A stretch of DNA of 64,000 nucleotides from Pseudomonas sp. NFR16 (GTDB lineage Bacteria; Pseudomonadota; Gammaproteobacteria; Pseudomonadales; Pseudomonadaceae). Numbering within the stretch: the stretch's first letter is position 1; every line of letters starts with the position of its first letter. Made by a program: the position numbers and the translations under genes. The DNA lies in NCBI RefSeq assembly GCF_900108875.1, contig NZ_FNYJ01000001.1, positions 496,001 through 560,000 of the forward strand, read 5' to 3'. The notes under the pieces were generated by a model that worked only from the letters and a program-made list of their open reading frames with translations, had not been told where the DNA came from and searched no databases. Positions 1 through 8,633 of the stretch are shown piece after piece.

Positions 1-826
1 TTTCCCGGTGATGCAGGAGTTGGTCGCCCGACGCGGCGATCTGGACCACATCCTCATCGAGACTTCCGGTTTGGCGCTGCCCAAGCCGCTCGTTCAGGCC
101 TTTCAGTGGCCGGAAATCCGCAACGCCTGCACCGTCGACGCCGTGATCACCGTGGTCGACAGCCCAGCGGTCGCCGCGGGCACGTTCGCCGCGTTCCCGG
201 ATCAGGTCGATGCTCAGCGCAAACTCGACCCTAATCTGGATCATGAATCGCCGCTGCACGAGTTGTTTGCCGATCAGCTGGCGAGTGCCGATCTGGTCAT
301 TCTCAACAAGACCGACATGATCGCCGCCGAAGCGCTGGCCGCCGTGCGCGCGGAAGTCGCTGAAGAATTGCCGCCGGCGGTTAAGGTCATTGAAGCGAGC
401 AAGGGCCAGTTGCCGATCAGCGTGTTGCTGGGACTGGGCGCCGAGTCAGAATTGCACATCGACGGCCGCAAGACCCACCACGATCACCATGAAGGCGACG
501 ACCACGACGATCATGATCACGATGCCTTCGACTCGATCTCGATTTCGCTGCCTCAGGCGGACGAAGCGTTGTTGCTCGATGCCCTGACCCAGGCAGTGGT
601 GCAGCACGGCATTCTGCGGGTCAAGGGCTTCGCGGCCATTCCCGGCAAACCGATGCGCCTGCTGGTGCAAGGCGTCGGTACGCGTTTCGACAAGCATTTC
701 GACCGTGCCTGGAAAGCCGATGAGCAGCGTCTGACGCACTTGGTGCTGATCGGCCAGGACCTGGACGCCAATGTGCTCGAAGCGCAACTGCGCGCGGCCG
801 TCACCCCGTCCGGGATCAAAGGCTAA
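1..826 (+). CDS. cobW: CobW-family GTPase, 5' end missing
   Basis: COG0523 P-loop GTPase thought to deliver or handle metal for cobaltochelatase in aerobic cobalamin synthesis. The reading frame is open from base 2, so the start, the P-loop and the CxCC metal motif lie outside the window. Visible: the switch II segment ETSG, the NKTD guanine-specificity motif, a His/Asp-rich metal-binding loop (codons around 470-525, many HH/DH pairs) and the C-terminal CobW_C domain. It ends 2 bases before cobN, so the two are certainly co-transcribed. Family members also act in zinc homeostasis, but the cobN neighbour makes the cobalamin role much more likely. Confidence 0.93.
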   Translation, partial: FPVMQELVARRGDLDHILIETSGLALPKPLVQAFQWPEIRNACTVDAVITVVDSPAVAAGTFAAFPDQVDAQRKLDPNLDHESPLHELFADQLASADLVILNKTDMIAAEALAAVRAEVAEELPPAVKVIEASKGQLPISVLLGLGAESELHIDGRKTHHDHHEGDDHDDHDHDAFDSISISLPQADEALLLDALTQAVVQHGILRVKGFAAIPGKPMRLLVQGVGTRFDKHFDRAWKADEQRLTHLVLIGQDLDANVLEAQLRAAVTPSGIKG

Positions 827-828
827 GC

Positions 829-3800
829 ATGCACCTGCTGCGCACTCAGCCCGGCGGCTTTGTCCCCGACGACAGCATCGCTGACCTGGGGCAGACCCCC
901 GCCGAACTGGTGATTCTCTGCAGCGGCGATTCACACCTGGCGTTGCTGGCGCAAACCGCGCAGCAACTGCCTGACGATTACCCGAGTCTGCGCCTGGCCA
1001 ATCCGATGCAGGTGCAGAATCACGCCTCGGTCGACCTTTATGTCGATCAGGTGCTGCGCCATGCCAAGGTCATCCTGATTTCCCTGCACGGCGGCATCGG
1101 CTACTGGCGCTACGGCGTGGAGCGGCTGGTCGAACTGGCGCAGCGCGGCGTCAGGCTGATCCTGGTGCCGGGCGATGACCGACCCGACCCGGAGCTCAGC
1201 GACTTGAGCACCGAGTCTGCACAGGACCGCGACCGGCTTTGGCATTACCTGCGGCAGGGCGGCAAGCACAACGCTTTGCAGTTGTTCAATTACCTCGCCA
1301 GCCGATGGCTGGATCGGCCTTACGCCTGGAGCGAGCCCCAGGCGTTGCCGCGCACGGCGGTTTATCACCCGCGCCATGGCCACGGAACAATCGCCGACTG
1401 GCGGGCTGACTGGCGCGACGATCAGCCGGTGGCGGCGGTGTTGTTTTACCGCTCGCACCTGCAGGCGGCCAACACCGGGTTCATCGATGTGTTTTGCCAG
1501 CGTCTGCAGGCCCAGGGGCTCAACCCGCTGCCGGTCGCCGTCGCCAGCCTCAAGGAGCCTGCTTGCCTTGAGGCGGTCCAGGACTGGCTGGATGAAGCGG
1601 ACTGTGAAGTTATCCTCAACACCACCGGATTCGCGCAATCCAGTCCGGAAGCGCCGCACCTGCGGCCTTTCAGGCGCAACATTCCGGTGATCCAGGCGAT
1701 CTGCGCGCAAGACAACCAGCCTGCCTGGGAGGCCAGCGAGCAGGGTCTGGGTGCACGGGATCTGGCGATGCATATCGCGTTGCCGGAGCTGGACGGGCGC
1801 ATCATCAGCCGGCCGATCAGCTTCAAGGACCTGGCCTGGCACAGCGAGCGCAGCCAGTCAGACGTGGTCTGCTACCGGTCCCATCCCGAGCGGATGGATT
1901 TCGTCGCTGAACTGGCGCGGCGCTGGGTGCTGCTGGCACGAACCGCCAACGGCGACAAGCGTGTGGCGTTGATTCTGGCGAATTACCCAACCCGCGATGG
2001 ACGGATTGGCAACGGTGTGGGCCTTGACACGCCTGCTGCCGCGCTGAACATTCTGAGCGCCATGCAGGCCGAGGGGTATCCGGTCCAGGACCTGCCGCAA
2101 AGCGGCACCGCGCTGATTCAAGCCTTGCTCGGCGGCGTGACCAACGACCCCGACAGCCTGGATCAACGGCCTTGCCACCAAAGCATGGCGATGGAGGCGT
2201 ATCTGGCGGCATTCCAGTCGCTGCCCGAAGCCAACCGCGCGGCGGTGATCGAGCGCTGGGGCACGCCCTACAACGACCCGATGTGCCGGGACGGGCGAAT
2301 GATGGTGGCCGGCCTGCGGTTTGGCATGACCTTCGTGGGCATACAGCCGGCGCGCGGTTACAACGTCGATCACAGCGCGGTGTATCACGACCCCGATCTG
2401 GTTCCGCCGCATGGCTATCTGGCGTTCTACTTCTGGCTGCGCCGCAGTTATGGCGCCCATGCGGTCATCCACGTCGGCAAGCATGGCAATCTTGAATGGC
2501 TGCCGGGCAAGGGCGTCGGCCTGTCGGCGCACTGCTGGCCGGACGCAACCCTTGGCGCGATGCCGAACATTTACCCCTTCATCGTCAATGATCCGGGCGA
2601 GGGCGCACAGGCCAAACGGCGGACTCAGGCCGTCATCATCGATCACCTGATGCCGCCGCTGACCCGGGCCGAAACTTACGGGCCGTTGCGTCATCTCGAA
2701 CTGCTGGCCGACGAATATTACGAAGCCCAGTTGCTCGATCCCCGGCGCGCTAGGGAGTTGCAGAAGGACATCCTCACGCTGGTACGCGAGACCCACATCG
2801 ATCGCGAGCTGGCGCTGGACGAGCATCTGGACAGCGACGCCGATGCCGCGATCTGGCTGCCGCGTCTGGACACATACCTGTGTGATCTGAAGGAATCGCA
2901 GATTCGCGACGGCTTGCATGTGTTCGGCGAGTCACCAAGCGGGCGCCTGCGCATCGACACCTTACTGGCCATTCTTCGGGTGCCCCGTGGCGATGGCCGG
3001 GGCGCTCAGGCCAGCCTGTTGCGTGCGCTGAGCAACGCTATGGGATTGGCATTCGACCCTCTGGACTGCAATCTCGCTGAGCCGTGGACCGGTGCGAAAC
3101 CTCATGTATTACATGAAGTGAGCCAAGACCCTTGGCGCACGACTGGTGATACGCGCGAGCGGCTTGAACTGCTTGCCGCCACTTTTGTCAAGCAAATGTT
3201 GTCCGGTTGTGACTTTAAAATATCGTTTGAAAACAGTGAGTTGAACGAAGTTATTAAAGCAGTAAAAGAGGTTGTGGCGCCGCGCCTCGATGCCTGCGGG
3301 CCTGCTGAAATGCGTGGTCTGCTCGACGCCTTGAGCGGCCGGTTCGTGCCTGCCGGCCCGAGCGGCGCACCCAGTCGGGGTCGGCTGGACGTGCTGCCGA
3401 CCGGGCGCAATTTCTTCTCGGTGGACGTGCGCAACTTGCCCACAATGACCGCGTGGAGAATTGGCTTTAAGTCGGCAAACCTATTGCTGGAGAGGCACTT
3501 ACAGGACAATGGTGATTATTTACGTCAACTTGGGCTGTCGGTCTGGGGCACGGCCACGTTGCGTACCGGCGGCGATGACATTGCTCAAGCCATGGCGTTG
3601 ATGGGCGTGCGTCCGGTCTGGGCAACCGGAAGTCAACGCGTAGATGATTTTGAAATCCTGCCGCTGAGCTTGCTGGATCGCCCGCGCGTGGACGTGACAT
3701 TGCGGGTGTCCGGGTTTTTCCGTGACGCGTTTGCCAACCTGATCAAGCTGTTCGACGCGGCCGTTCAAGCCGTGGCCGCGCTCGATGAGCCCGATGACAT

Positions 3801-4593
3801 GAACCCGCTGGCGGCCCGGGTGCGCGAGGAGCGCCGGCAACTCGAACGCGAGGGCGCCACTGCCGAGCAAGCGGCGAAGCAGGCCGGCTGGCGTATTTTC
3901 GGCGCCAAGCCAGGCGCTTATGGCGCCGGCGTGCAGAACGCTGTCGACGGTCGGCTGTGGCAGACCCGCGCCGACCTGGCCGAGGTGTACCTCAATTGGG
4001 GCGGTTACGCCTATGGGACGAACGACGAGGGCACGCCTGCGCGGAACGGTTTCGCTCGGCGGCTGAGCCAGGTGCAGGCGGTGGTGCAGAATCAGGACAA
4101 TCGCGAGCACGACCTGCTCGATTCCAACGACTATTACCAGTTCCAGGGCGGCATGCTGGCCGCCGTCGAGAACCTTGCCGGCACGAAGGTCGCCAGTTAC
4201 CACGGCGACCACAGTCAGCCCGATCTGCCGAAAATCCGCACCCTCAAAGAAGAACTCAATCGTGTGGTGCGTTCGCGCGCCGCCAATCCCAAGTGGATCG
4301 AGGGGGTCAAACGCCATGGCTACAAAGGCGCGTTCGAGATGGCGGCGACGGTCGATTTCCTCTTCGCCTTCGACGCGACCACCGAGCTGATAGACGACCA
4401 TCAGTACGCGTTGCTGGCGGACGCCTATCTGCTGGATCCGGCCACGCGCGAGTTCATTCAGCAGCACAATCCCGATGCGCTGCGCGACATGACCGAGCGC
4501 ATGCTCGAGGCGCAACAGCGCGGCTTGTGGCAGGAGCCGGGCATGTATCGTGAGGCGCTGGAGAATCTGTTGCTGGATATTGAAGAGACGTGA
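829..4593 (+). CDS. cobN: Cobaltochelatase large subunit CobN
   Basis: Large subunit (1254 aa, normal for the family) of the ATP-dependent chelatase that inserts Co2+ into hydrogenobyrinic acid a,c-diamide in the cytoplasm. The sequence is CobN/BchH-like throughout, including the HVGKHGNLEWLPGKG segment near residue 550 and the C-terminal MYREALENLLLDIEE tail. It starts 2 bases after the cobW stop. CobN needs an AAA+ subunit and a VWA subunit as motor; both functions are supplied by the next locus (4750-6431), which is ChlI/ChlD-like rather than CobS/CobT-like. Around codons 760-830 (bases 3100-3260) the DNA is locally richer in A/T than the rest. Confidence 0.96.
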   Translation: MHLLRTQPGGFVPDDSIADLGQTPAELVILCSGDSHLALLAQTAQQLPDDYPSLRLANPMQVQNHASVDLYVDQVLRHAKVILISLHGGIGYWRYGVERLVELAQRGVRLILVPGDDRPDPELSDLSTESAQDRDRLWHYLRQGGKHNALQLFNYLASRWLDRPYAWSEPQALPRTAVYHPRHGHGTIADWRADWRDDQPVAAVLFYRSHLQAANTGFIDVFCQRLQAQGLNPLPVAVASLKEPACLEAVQDWLDEADCEVILNTTGFAQSSPEAPHLRPFRRNIPVIQAICAQDNQPAWEASEQGLGARDLAMHIALPELDGRIISRPISFKDLAWHSERSQSDVVCYRSHPERMDFVAELARRWVLLARTANGDKRVALILANYPTRDGRIGNGVGLDTPAAALNILSAMQAEGYPVQDLPQSGTALIQALLGGVTNDPDSLDQRPCHQSMAMEAYLAAFQSLPEANRAAVIERWGTPYNDPMCRDGRMMVAGLRFGMTFVGIQPARGYNVDHSAVYHDPDLVPPHGYLAFYFWLRRSYGAHAVIHVGKHGNLEWLPGKGVGLSAHCWPDATLGAMPNIYPFIVNDPGEGAQAKRRTQAVIIDHLMPPLTRAETYGPLRHLELLADEYYEAQLLDPRRARELQKDILTLVRETHIDRELALDEHLDSDADAAIWLPRLDTYLCDLKESQIRDGLHVFGESPSGRLRIDTLLAILRVPRGDGRGAQASLLRALSNAMGLAFDPLDCNLAEPWTGAKPHVLHEVSQDPWRTTGDTRERLELLAATFVKQMLSGCDFKISFENSELNEVIKAVKEVVAPRLDACGPAEMRGLLDALSGRFVPAGPSGAPSRGRLDVLPTGRNFFSVDVRNLPTMTAWRIGFKSANLLLERHLQDNGDYLRQLGLSVWGTATLRTGGDDIAQAMALMGVRPVWATGSQRVDDFEILPLSLLDRPRVDVTLRVSGFFRDAFANLIKLFDAAVQAVAALDEPDDMNPLAARVREERRQLEREGATAEQAAKQAGWRIFGAKPGAYGAGVQNAVDGRLWQTRADLAEVYLNWGGYAYGTNDEGTPARNGFARRLSQVQAVVQNQDNREHDLLDSNDYYQFQGGMLAAVENLAGTKVASYHGDHSQPDLPKIRTLKEELNRVVRSRAANPKWIEGVKRHGYKGAFEMAATVDFLFAFDATTELIDDHQYALLADAYLLDPATREFIQQHNPDALRDMTERMLEAQQRGLWQEPGMYREALENLLLDIEET

Positions 4594-4624
4594 TGCATCG
4601 CAAGCGCCCCCCGCGCTGGATGCC

Positions 4625-4648
4625 AGCCAGGCTGCAGGCAGCCTGGCT
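4625..4648 (+). terminator. Hairpin between cobN and chlI
   Basis: Perfect 10-bp inverted repeat AGCCAGGCTG / CAGCCTGGCT with a 4-base loop (CAGG), followed by only three T. It lies 31 bases after the cobN stop and about 100 bases before the next start. It could be a weak terminator, an mRNA processing or stability element, or an attenuator between the two chelatase genes. No cobalamin-riboswitch pattern is visible here. Confidence 0.4.
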
Positions 4649-4749
4649 TTGCGCCTGGAAGTGCGGAAACTGCTGATGCTTCGACCCTCCGTGGGCGCAA
4701 CGCAAGACTTTTGATCAGTGACTTAATCGATGTTCGACGAGAAACAACC

Positions 4750-5775
4750 ATGACCGACACCTCGCATTTCCCGCTGGCCGCCGTGGTCGGCGCTGACGAC
4801 CTGAAGCTGGCGCTGTGCCTGACCGCCATCGATCCGAAGATCGGCGGCGTGCTCATCGAGGGGCCTCGCGGCATGGCCAAGTCGACCCTGGCGCGCGGCC
4901 TGGCCGACCTGCTGGCCAGCGGTCAGTTCGTCACGCTGCCGCTCGGTGCTACCGAAGAACGGCTGGTCGGCACGCTGGATCTGGAGGCTGCGCTGGGCGA
5001 GGGCCGCGCACGCTTTTCGCCAGGTGTGCTGGCCAAGGCCGACGGCGGGGTCCTGTATGTCGACGAGGTCAATCTGCTGCCCGATCATCTGGTTGACCTG
5101 CTGCTGGACGTCGCTGCCAGCGGCGTCAATCTGGTGGAGCGTGATGGCATCTCCCATCGTCATCCGGCGCGCTTTGTCCTGATCGGCACGATGAACCCGG
5201 AGGAAGGCGAACTGCGCCCCCAGTTGCTCGACCGGTTTGGCCTCAATGTCGCGCTGAGCGGGCAGACCGCGCCGCAGCAACGTGGGCAGATCATTCGTCG
5301 GCGTCTGGATTTCGATGCGGCGCCCGAGGCGTTCTGCGAGCAATGGGCGCCTGAGCAACAGGCGCTCAAGGCCCAATGTGAAACCGCCCGAGCGCGGTTG
5401 TCAGCCATCGAGCTGGACGACCTGAGTCTGGCGATGATCACCGAGCGCTGCTTCGCCGCTGGCGTCGATGGTCTGCGCGCTGACCTTGTCTGGTTGCGCG
5501 CCGCCCGCGCGCATGCCGCATGGCGCGGGGGATCGTCGATCAGCGAAGCGGACATCGATGCGGTGGCGGATTTTGCCCTGCGTCATCGTCGTCAGGCCCA
5601 GCCGCCACAACCGCCGGCATCGTCCGGGCAGGCTGACGAGCCCCAGGTTCAATCGGCGCAACAGGATGCGGCACAGGGACAGCGCCAGGGTGAGGGCAAC
5701 TGGGGTGCGATGCCTGCACACGCCGTCGCCACCGGCGCGCGCCGAGAAGTGCCCATCTGGCCAAAAAAGCCCTAG
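4750..5775 (+). CDS. AAA+ chelatase subunit I (ChlI/BchI-like), zero-frame product
   Basis: ATPase subunit (341 aa) of the magnesium/cobalt chelatase family, probable motor for CobN. Walker A GPRGMAKST is at residues 38-46, Walker B VLYVDEVN at 101-108, and the sensor/arginine-finger region GTMNPEEG...LLDRFGL at about 147-164. ATG 4750 is preferred over the upstream in-frame TTG 4711 because the conserved domain begins just after it. The last 50 residues are a Pro/Gln/Ala-rich linker of the kind that joins the AAA+ and VWA parts of ChlD proteins; it ends at a slippery A AAA AAG (5763-5769) two codons before the stop. A -1 shift there would make an approximately 560-aa I-D fusion. The zero-frame product would be the I-type subunit. 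Confidence 0.93.
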   Translation: MTDTSHFPLAAVVGADDLKLALCLTAIDPKIGGVLIEGPRGMAKSTLARGLADLLASGQFVTLPLGATEERLVGTLDLEAALGEGRARFSPGVLAKADGGVLYVDEVNLLPDHLVDLLLDVAASGVNLVERDGISHRHPARFVLIGTMNPEEGELRPQLLDRFGLNVALSGQTAPQQRGQIIRRRLDFDAAPEAFCEQWAPEQQALKAQCETARARLSAIELDDLSLAMITERCFAAGVDGLRADLVWLRAARAHAAWRGGSSISEADIDAVADFALRHRRQAQPPQPPASSGQADEPQVQSAQQDAAQGQRQGEGNWGAMPAHAVATGARREVPIWPKKP

Positions 5776-5810
5776 GCGTCCGCCCTCGGCAAGTGTCGGG
5801 GGCGGATGCC
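5763..5810 (+). promoter_or_regulatory. Putative -1 programmed ribosomal frameshift signal
   Basis: Zero-frame codons read CCA AAA AAG CCC TAG, so bases 5763-5769 form the heptamer A AAA AAG, the same slippery site as E. coli dnaX. Five bases later begins a 14-bp stem: 5775-5788 (GGCGTCCGCCCTCG) pairs with 5797-5810 (CGGGGGCGGATGCC) with two G-U pairs and an 8-base loop. A purine stretch GAGAAG lies 13 bases upstream. Shifting -1 bypasses TAG 5773 and enters the VWA frame, which is open from before the site to 6431. Programmed frameshifting of chlD genes to make two cobaltochelatase subunits from one locus is reported; its operation here is inferred. Confidence 0.8.
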
Positions 5811-6431
5811 AGCCCTCGGCCGGGCATACTCAACGGTGGTAAAAGTGGCGGCGCGCGCTCGGGTATCGAGGGCGCGATTGCGTGGCTGCCGACGTTGCTG
5901 CGAGGACGCCCCTGCACGCGCGCGGATATCGTGCGTCAACCGCGTACTCGGCAGGCGCAGATGCTCTGGCTGGTGATCGTCGATGCGTCGGCTTCGACCC
6001 GTCGTCATCAGGCGCTGAGCCAGGCCAAAGGACTGCTCGCGCAGTTGTTCGACGATGCGTATCGACAACGTGCCAGACTGGCATTGCTGACGGCCAGTGG
6101 CAGCGGCGCGCGCTGGCAGCACCATGGCCTGAAAGCCGGCGCCGCGTTGCAACCCTGGCTGGACGGGCTGGGGGCAGGGGGCGGCACGCCATTGTCCGAC
6201 GCCATCGAGCAAGCGGGCGACTGGTTGAACAAACGGCAGAAACGTTATCCCGGCGAGATTCAGCGCGTGCTGATCATCACCGATGGCCGCGTCAGGGAAG
6301 TGCCTGCGGCGTCGGGGTTCGCCTGTCCCAGTCTGCTGATCGACATCGAGCGCGGGCCGATCCGGCTCGGTCGGGCTGTCGAAATTGCACAGCGACTGGG
6401 CGCGCAGTACCGCCACATCGATGGGCTCTAG
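5793..6431 (+). CDS. VWA-domain chelatase subunit (ChlD C-terminal half)
   Basis: Von Willebrand A domain protein with an intact MIDAS: D64-x-S66-x-S68 in VDASAS, T132 in GGGTPLSD, and D164 in ITDGR. This is the D-subunit half that couples the AAA+ ring to CobN. The only conventional start in this frame after the overlap is GTG 5793, inside the hairpin and without a convincing ribosome binding site. The frame is also open 5' of it, reading ALGVRPRQV from the A AAA AAG site at 5763-5769. The more likely expression route is therefore -1 frameshifting from the preceding ORF, giving 340 + 220 residues. Independent initiation at 5793 is the alternative. Confidence 0.85.
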   Translation: MSGADASPRPGILNGGKSGGARSGIEGAIAWLPTLLRGRPCTRADIVRQPRTRQAQMLWLVIVDASASTRRHQALSQAKGLLAQLFDDAYRQRARLALLTASGSGARWQHHGLKAGAALQPWLDGLGAGGGTPLSDAIEQAGDWLNKRQKRYPGEIQRVLIITDGRVREVPAASGFACPSLLIDIERGPIRLGRAVEIAQRLGAQYRHIDGL

Positions 6432-6568
6432 TGCATCGACGCTTCGGTCCGGCAGGCGTGAAAAAAGGGTTGGCAACACGCGCCGACCCAAGGTCGGCGG
6501 CGAGCGGATGAATGCGGGGCGCTGAGTCACACGTCTGGCGCGCCACCCGGCCCTCGCATTCGGGGGGA

Positions 6569-6835
6569 TCAGGCTGGCATGGACCAGGGTTCCAGGCGAT
6601 ACCCTTCACCACTGATTTCTGCACGGGTCTGTTCCAGCACATGGGCCAATTGCTGAGGGTCGGAATAGGCGCTGCTCGGAATCTGTTTGCGACCAATGCG
6701 GTTGCTGGTGCGATCGACGACGGTCAGGCTCAGTTCGCCGTTGCCATCCTGTGGCGCCCACGCCACACAGTGGAAAGGCTGGAAAGCGTGGCCGACAATC
6801 AGCAAAGCATCGTTGAAGCGCAAGGGGGCGTTCAT
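6569..6835 (-). CDS. Conserved hypothetical protein, 88 aa
   Basis: Small soluble protein beginning MNAPLRFNDALLIVG; no domain I can name. I chose ATG 6835 (not the upstream in-frame ATG 6862) because GAGGA sits 7 bases before it. It has no signal peptide or membrane segment. The ORF on the opposite strand (6512-6910) has no comparable start signal and looks like a shadow. It stands alone, convergent with the chelatase locus. Confidence 0.7.
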   Translation of the reverse strand: MNAPLRFNDALLIVGHAFQPFHCVAWAPQDGNGELSLTVVDRTSNRIGRKQIPSSAYSDPQQLAHVLEQTRAEISGEGYRLEPWSMPA

Positions 6836-7224
6836 GGAGTGTCCTCTAAGTGCCCGTATCAATTCGTCAACCGACGGCGGGCGTCCCGTGCGGCTGGTTA
6901 CTTCTACTGATGAACTGCGCCCCTGGGTAAGTCACAACGAATCCCGACATTTTTTGATTTATTTTCCAACCCCTTGTTTTTCCTCGCCTTCACGCCTCCA
7001 TTTCCCGCTGTCCGAGTGGGCCACCGGACCGTGCCCCGTGGGCTGATACCCGTTTATTGCCTGATCGCGACTGCTAAGCACGTTTGGTTCTTAGGCTTAT
7101 AGTGAAACGGTCCAAGGCGGTGTCAATTATTTGCTAATGTAACAAACGGAGTCGCCAAGACACTGTTTCTAAAAATGTTTTTTCTCCGGAATATTCTTCG
7201 AATCCTGGCGCCAAGGAATCTTAT
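6836..7224. other. Intergenic region, 389 bp
   Basis: Divergent spacer between the 88-aa gene and the VpsR-like regulator. Bases 6940-6990 and 7125-7210 are clearly A/T-rich, and the short palindromes GAATATTC and TTCGAA lie at about 7187-7202 just before the regulator start, so promoters and operators are expected here. I find no further ORF, RNA gene or repeat that I can support. Confidence 0.5.
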
Positions 7225-8541
7225 ATGCATGAACTGGCATCAATCCGTCGCCTGCTAATTGTCGAGCCATGCGAAGAATGTCTGCAGTTGATTCCCGGGC
7301 TGCGCATTGCCGGTTGGGAAGTGGACAGCTGTACGCTGGAGTCAGTGGGATCACGCCCTTTCGATGTCGGGTTGATTCGTCTGATGCCGGAGCATTTCGA
7401 GCATCCGGAGGTGGTCAAGGGGCTGATCACCCGCAGCAATACCGAATGGATTGCCGTATTGACCGCCGATGACCTGCGCAGGGAGCTCATCGGCGATTTT
7501 GTCTGCGAATGGTTTTTCGATTTCCACACATTGCCTTTCGACGTTGGCCGCGTTCAGGTCACCCTGGGGCGCGCCTATGGCATGGCCCGGTTGCGCGCTC
7601 AAGGGACGAATTACGGCAGCGGACCGGGCCACGAGATGCTTGGCGAGAGCCGTCCAGTGCGTGAGTTGCGCCGGTTGTTGACCAAGCTTGCGCCCACCGA
7701 GTCTCCGGTTCTTATCCGTGGCGAGGTCGGCACCGGCAAGGAACTGGTGGCGCGCACGCTGCATGCGCAGTCTCAACGGCGCAATCAGCCGTTCATTTCG
7801 GTCAATTGCAGCGCTACGCCTGAGCACCGGTTGCAGCCGGAACTGTTCGGCGATGATCAGGACACGGTCGGCGGTGCTCAGCGCAAGGTGGGCCGGATCG
7901 AAGCGGCCAACGGCGGGACGTTGTTTCTCGACGAGATCGGCGACTTGCCGCTGGAGGTTCAGGCCAACCTGCTGCGCTTTCTGCAGGATCGCCACATCGA
8001 CGTGGCCGGCGAGCGGGTGCCGGTCGATGTGCGGGTGCTGGCGGCGACCCATGTGGACCTGGAGGCGGCGATTCGCAAGAAGCTTTTCCGCGAAGACCTC
8101 TATTACCGGCTCAATGTCTTGCAGGTTGGCACGGCGCCGCTGCGTGAACGGCATGGCGATCTGGCGCTGCTGGCCAATCATTTCGCCCAATTCTATAGCC
8201 GCGAAACCGGGCGGCGTGCGCGCAATTTCAGTCAGGACGCCCTGGTCGCCATGGGCAAGCACGACTGGCCAGGCAACGTGCGTGAGCTCGAAAACCGGGT
8301 CAGGCGCGGGCTGGTGCTGGCCGAGGGCCGACAGATCGAGGCGTTCGACCTGGGGCTGCTGGGCGAGGAAGAAATCAGTTCCAGCATGGGCACGCTGGAT
8401 GACTACAAATGTCGGGCCGAGCGCCAGGCCTTGTGTGACGTGCTGACCCGGCACAGTGACAACCTGAGTGTGGCAGCCAAGGTGCTGGGGATTTCCAGGC
8501 CCACGTTTTACCGATTACTGCACAAACACCAGATCCGTTGA
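7225..8541 (+). CDS. VpsR-like AAA+ enhancer-binding regulator
   Basis: Transcription regulator (438 aa) with three parts: an atypical receiver-like N-terminal domain (1-125) with no clear phosphoacceptor Asp, an NtrC-type AAA+ domain (about 140-375) and a Fis-type helix-turn-helix (415-435, SVAAKVLGISRPTFYRLL). Walker A GEVGTGKE is at 166-173, Walker B LFLDEIGD at 233-240, and the arginine-finger segment FREDLYYRLN at 288-297. The sigma54-contact loop is not GAFTGA: residues 213-218 read DTVGGA. As in Vibrio VpsR, which also lacks a canonical loop and binds c-di-GMP, it may work without sigma54. Ligand and targets are not evident; it is not in an operon. Confidence 0.85.
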   Translation: MHELASIRRLLIVEPCEECLQLIPGLRIAGWEVDSCTLESVGSRPFDVGLIRLMPEHFEHPEVVKGLITRSNTEWIAVLTADDLRRELIGDFVCEWFFDFHTLPFDVGRVQVTLGRAYGMARLRAQGTNYGSGPGHEMLGESRPVRELRRLLTKLAPTESPVLIRGEVGTGKELVARTLHAQSQRRNQPFISVNCSATPEHRLQPELFGDDQDTVGGAQRKVGRIEAANGGTLFLDEIGDLPLEVQANLLRFLQDRHIDVAGERVPVDVRVLAATHVDLEAAIRKKLFREDLYYRLNVLQVGTAPLRERHGDLALLANHFAQFYSRETGRRARNFSQDALVAMGKHDWPGNVRELENRVRRGLVLAEGRQIEAFDLGLLGEEEISSSMGTLDDYKCRAERQALCDVLTRHSDNLSVAAKVLGISRPTFYRLLHKHQIR

Positions 8542-8633
8542 CCCCTCGAAACACACATCGCTGATACCCGCTCCGACGACCGTTTTCCGGGCAGCGGGCT
8601 GACGCGCAAGGGGCGTTGAGCTGCGCACGCGAT

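Noticed and set aside
5468..5842. 124-aa plus ORF across the chlI/VWA junction
   Set aside because: Third frame over two conserved coding frames; no family resemblance.
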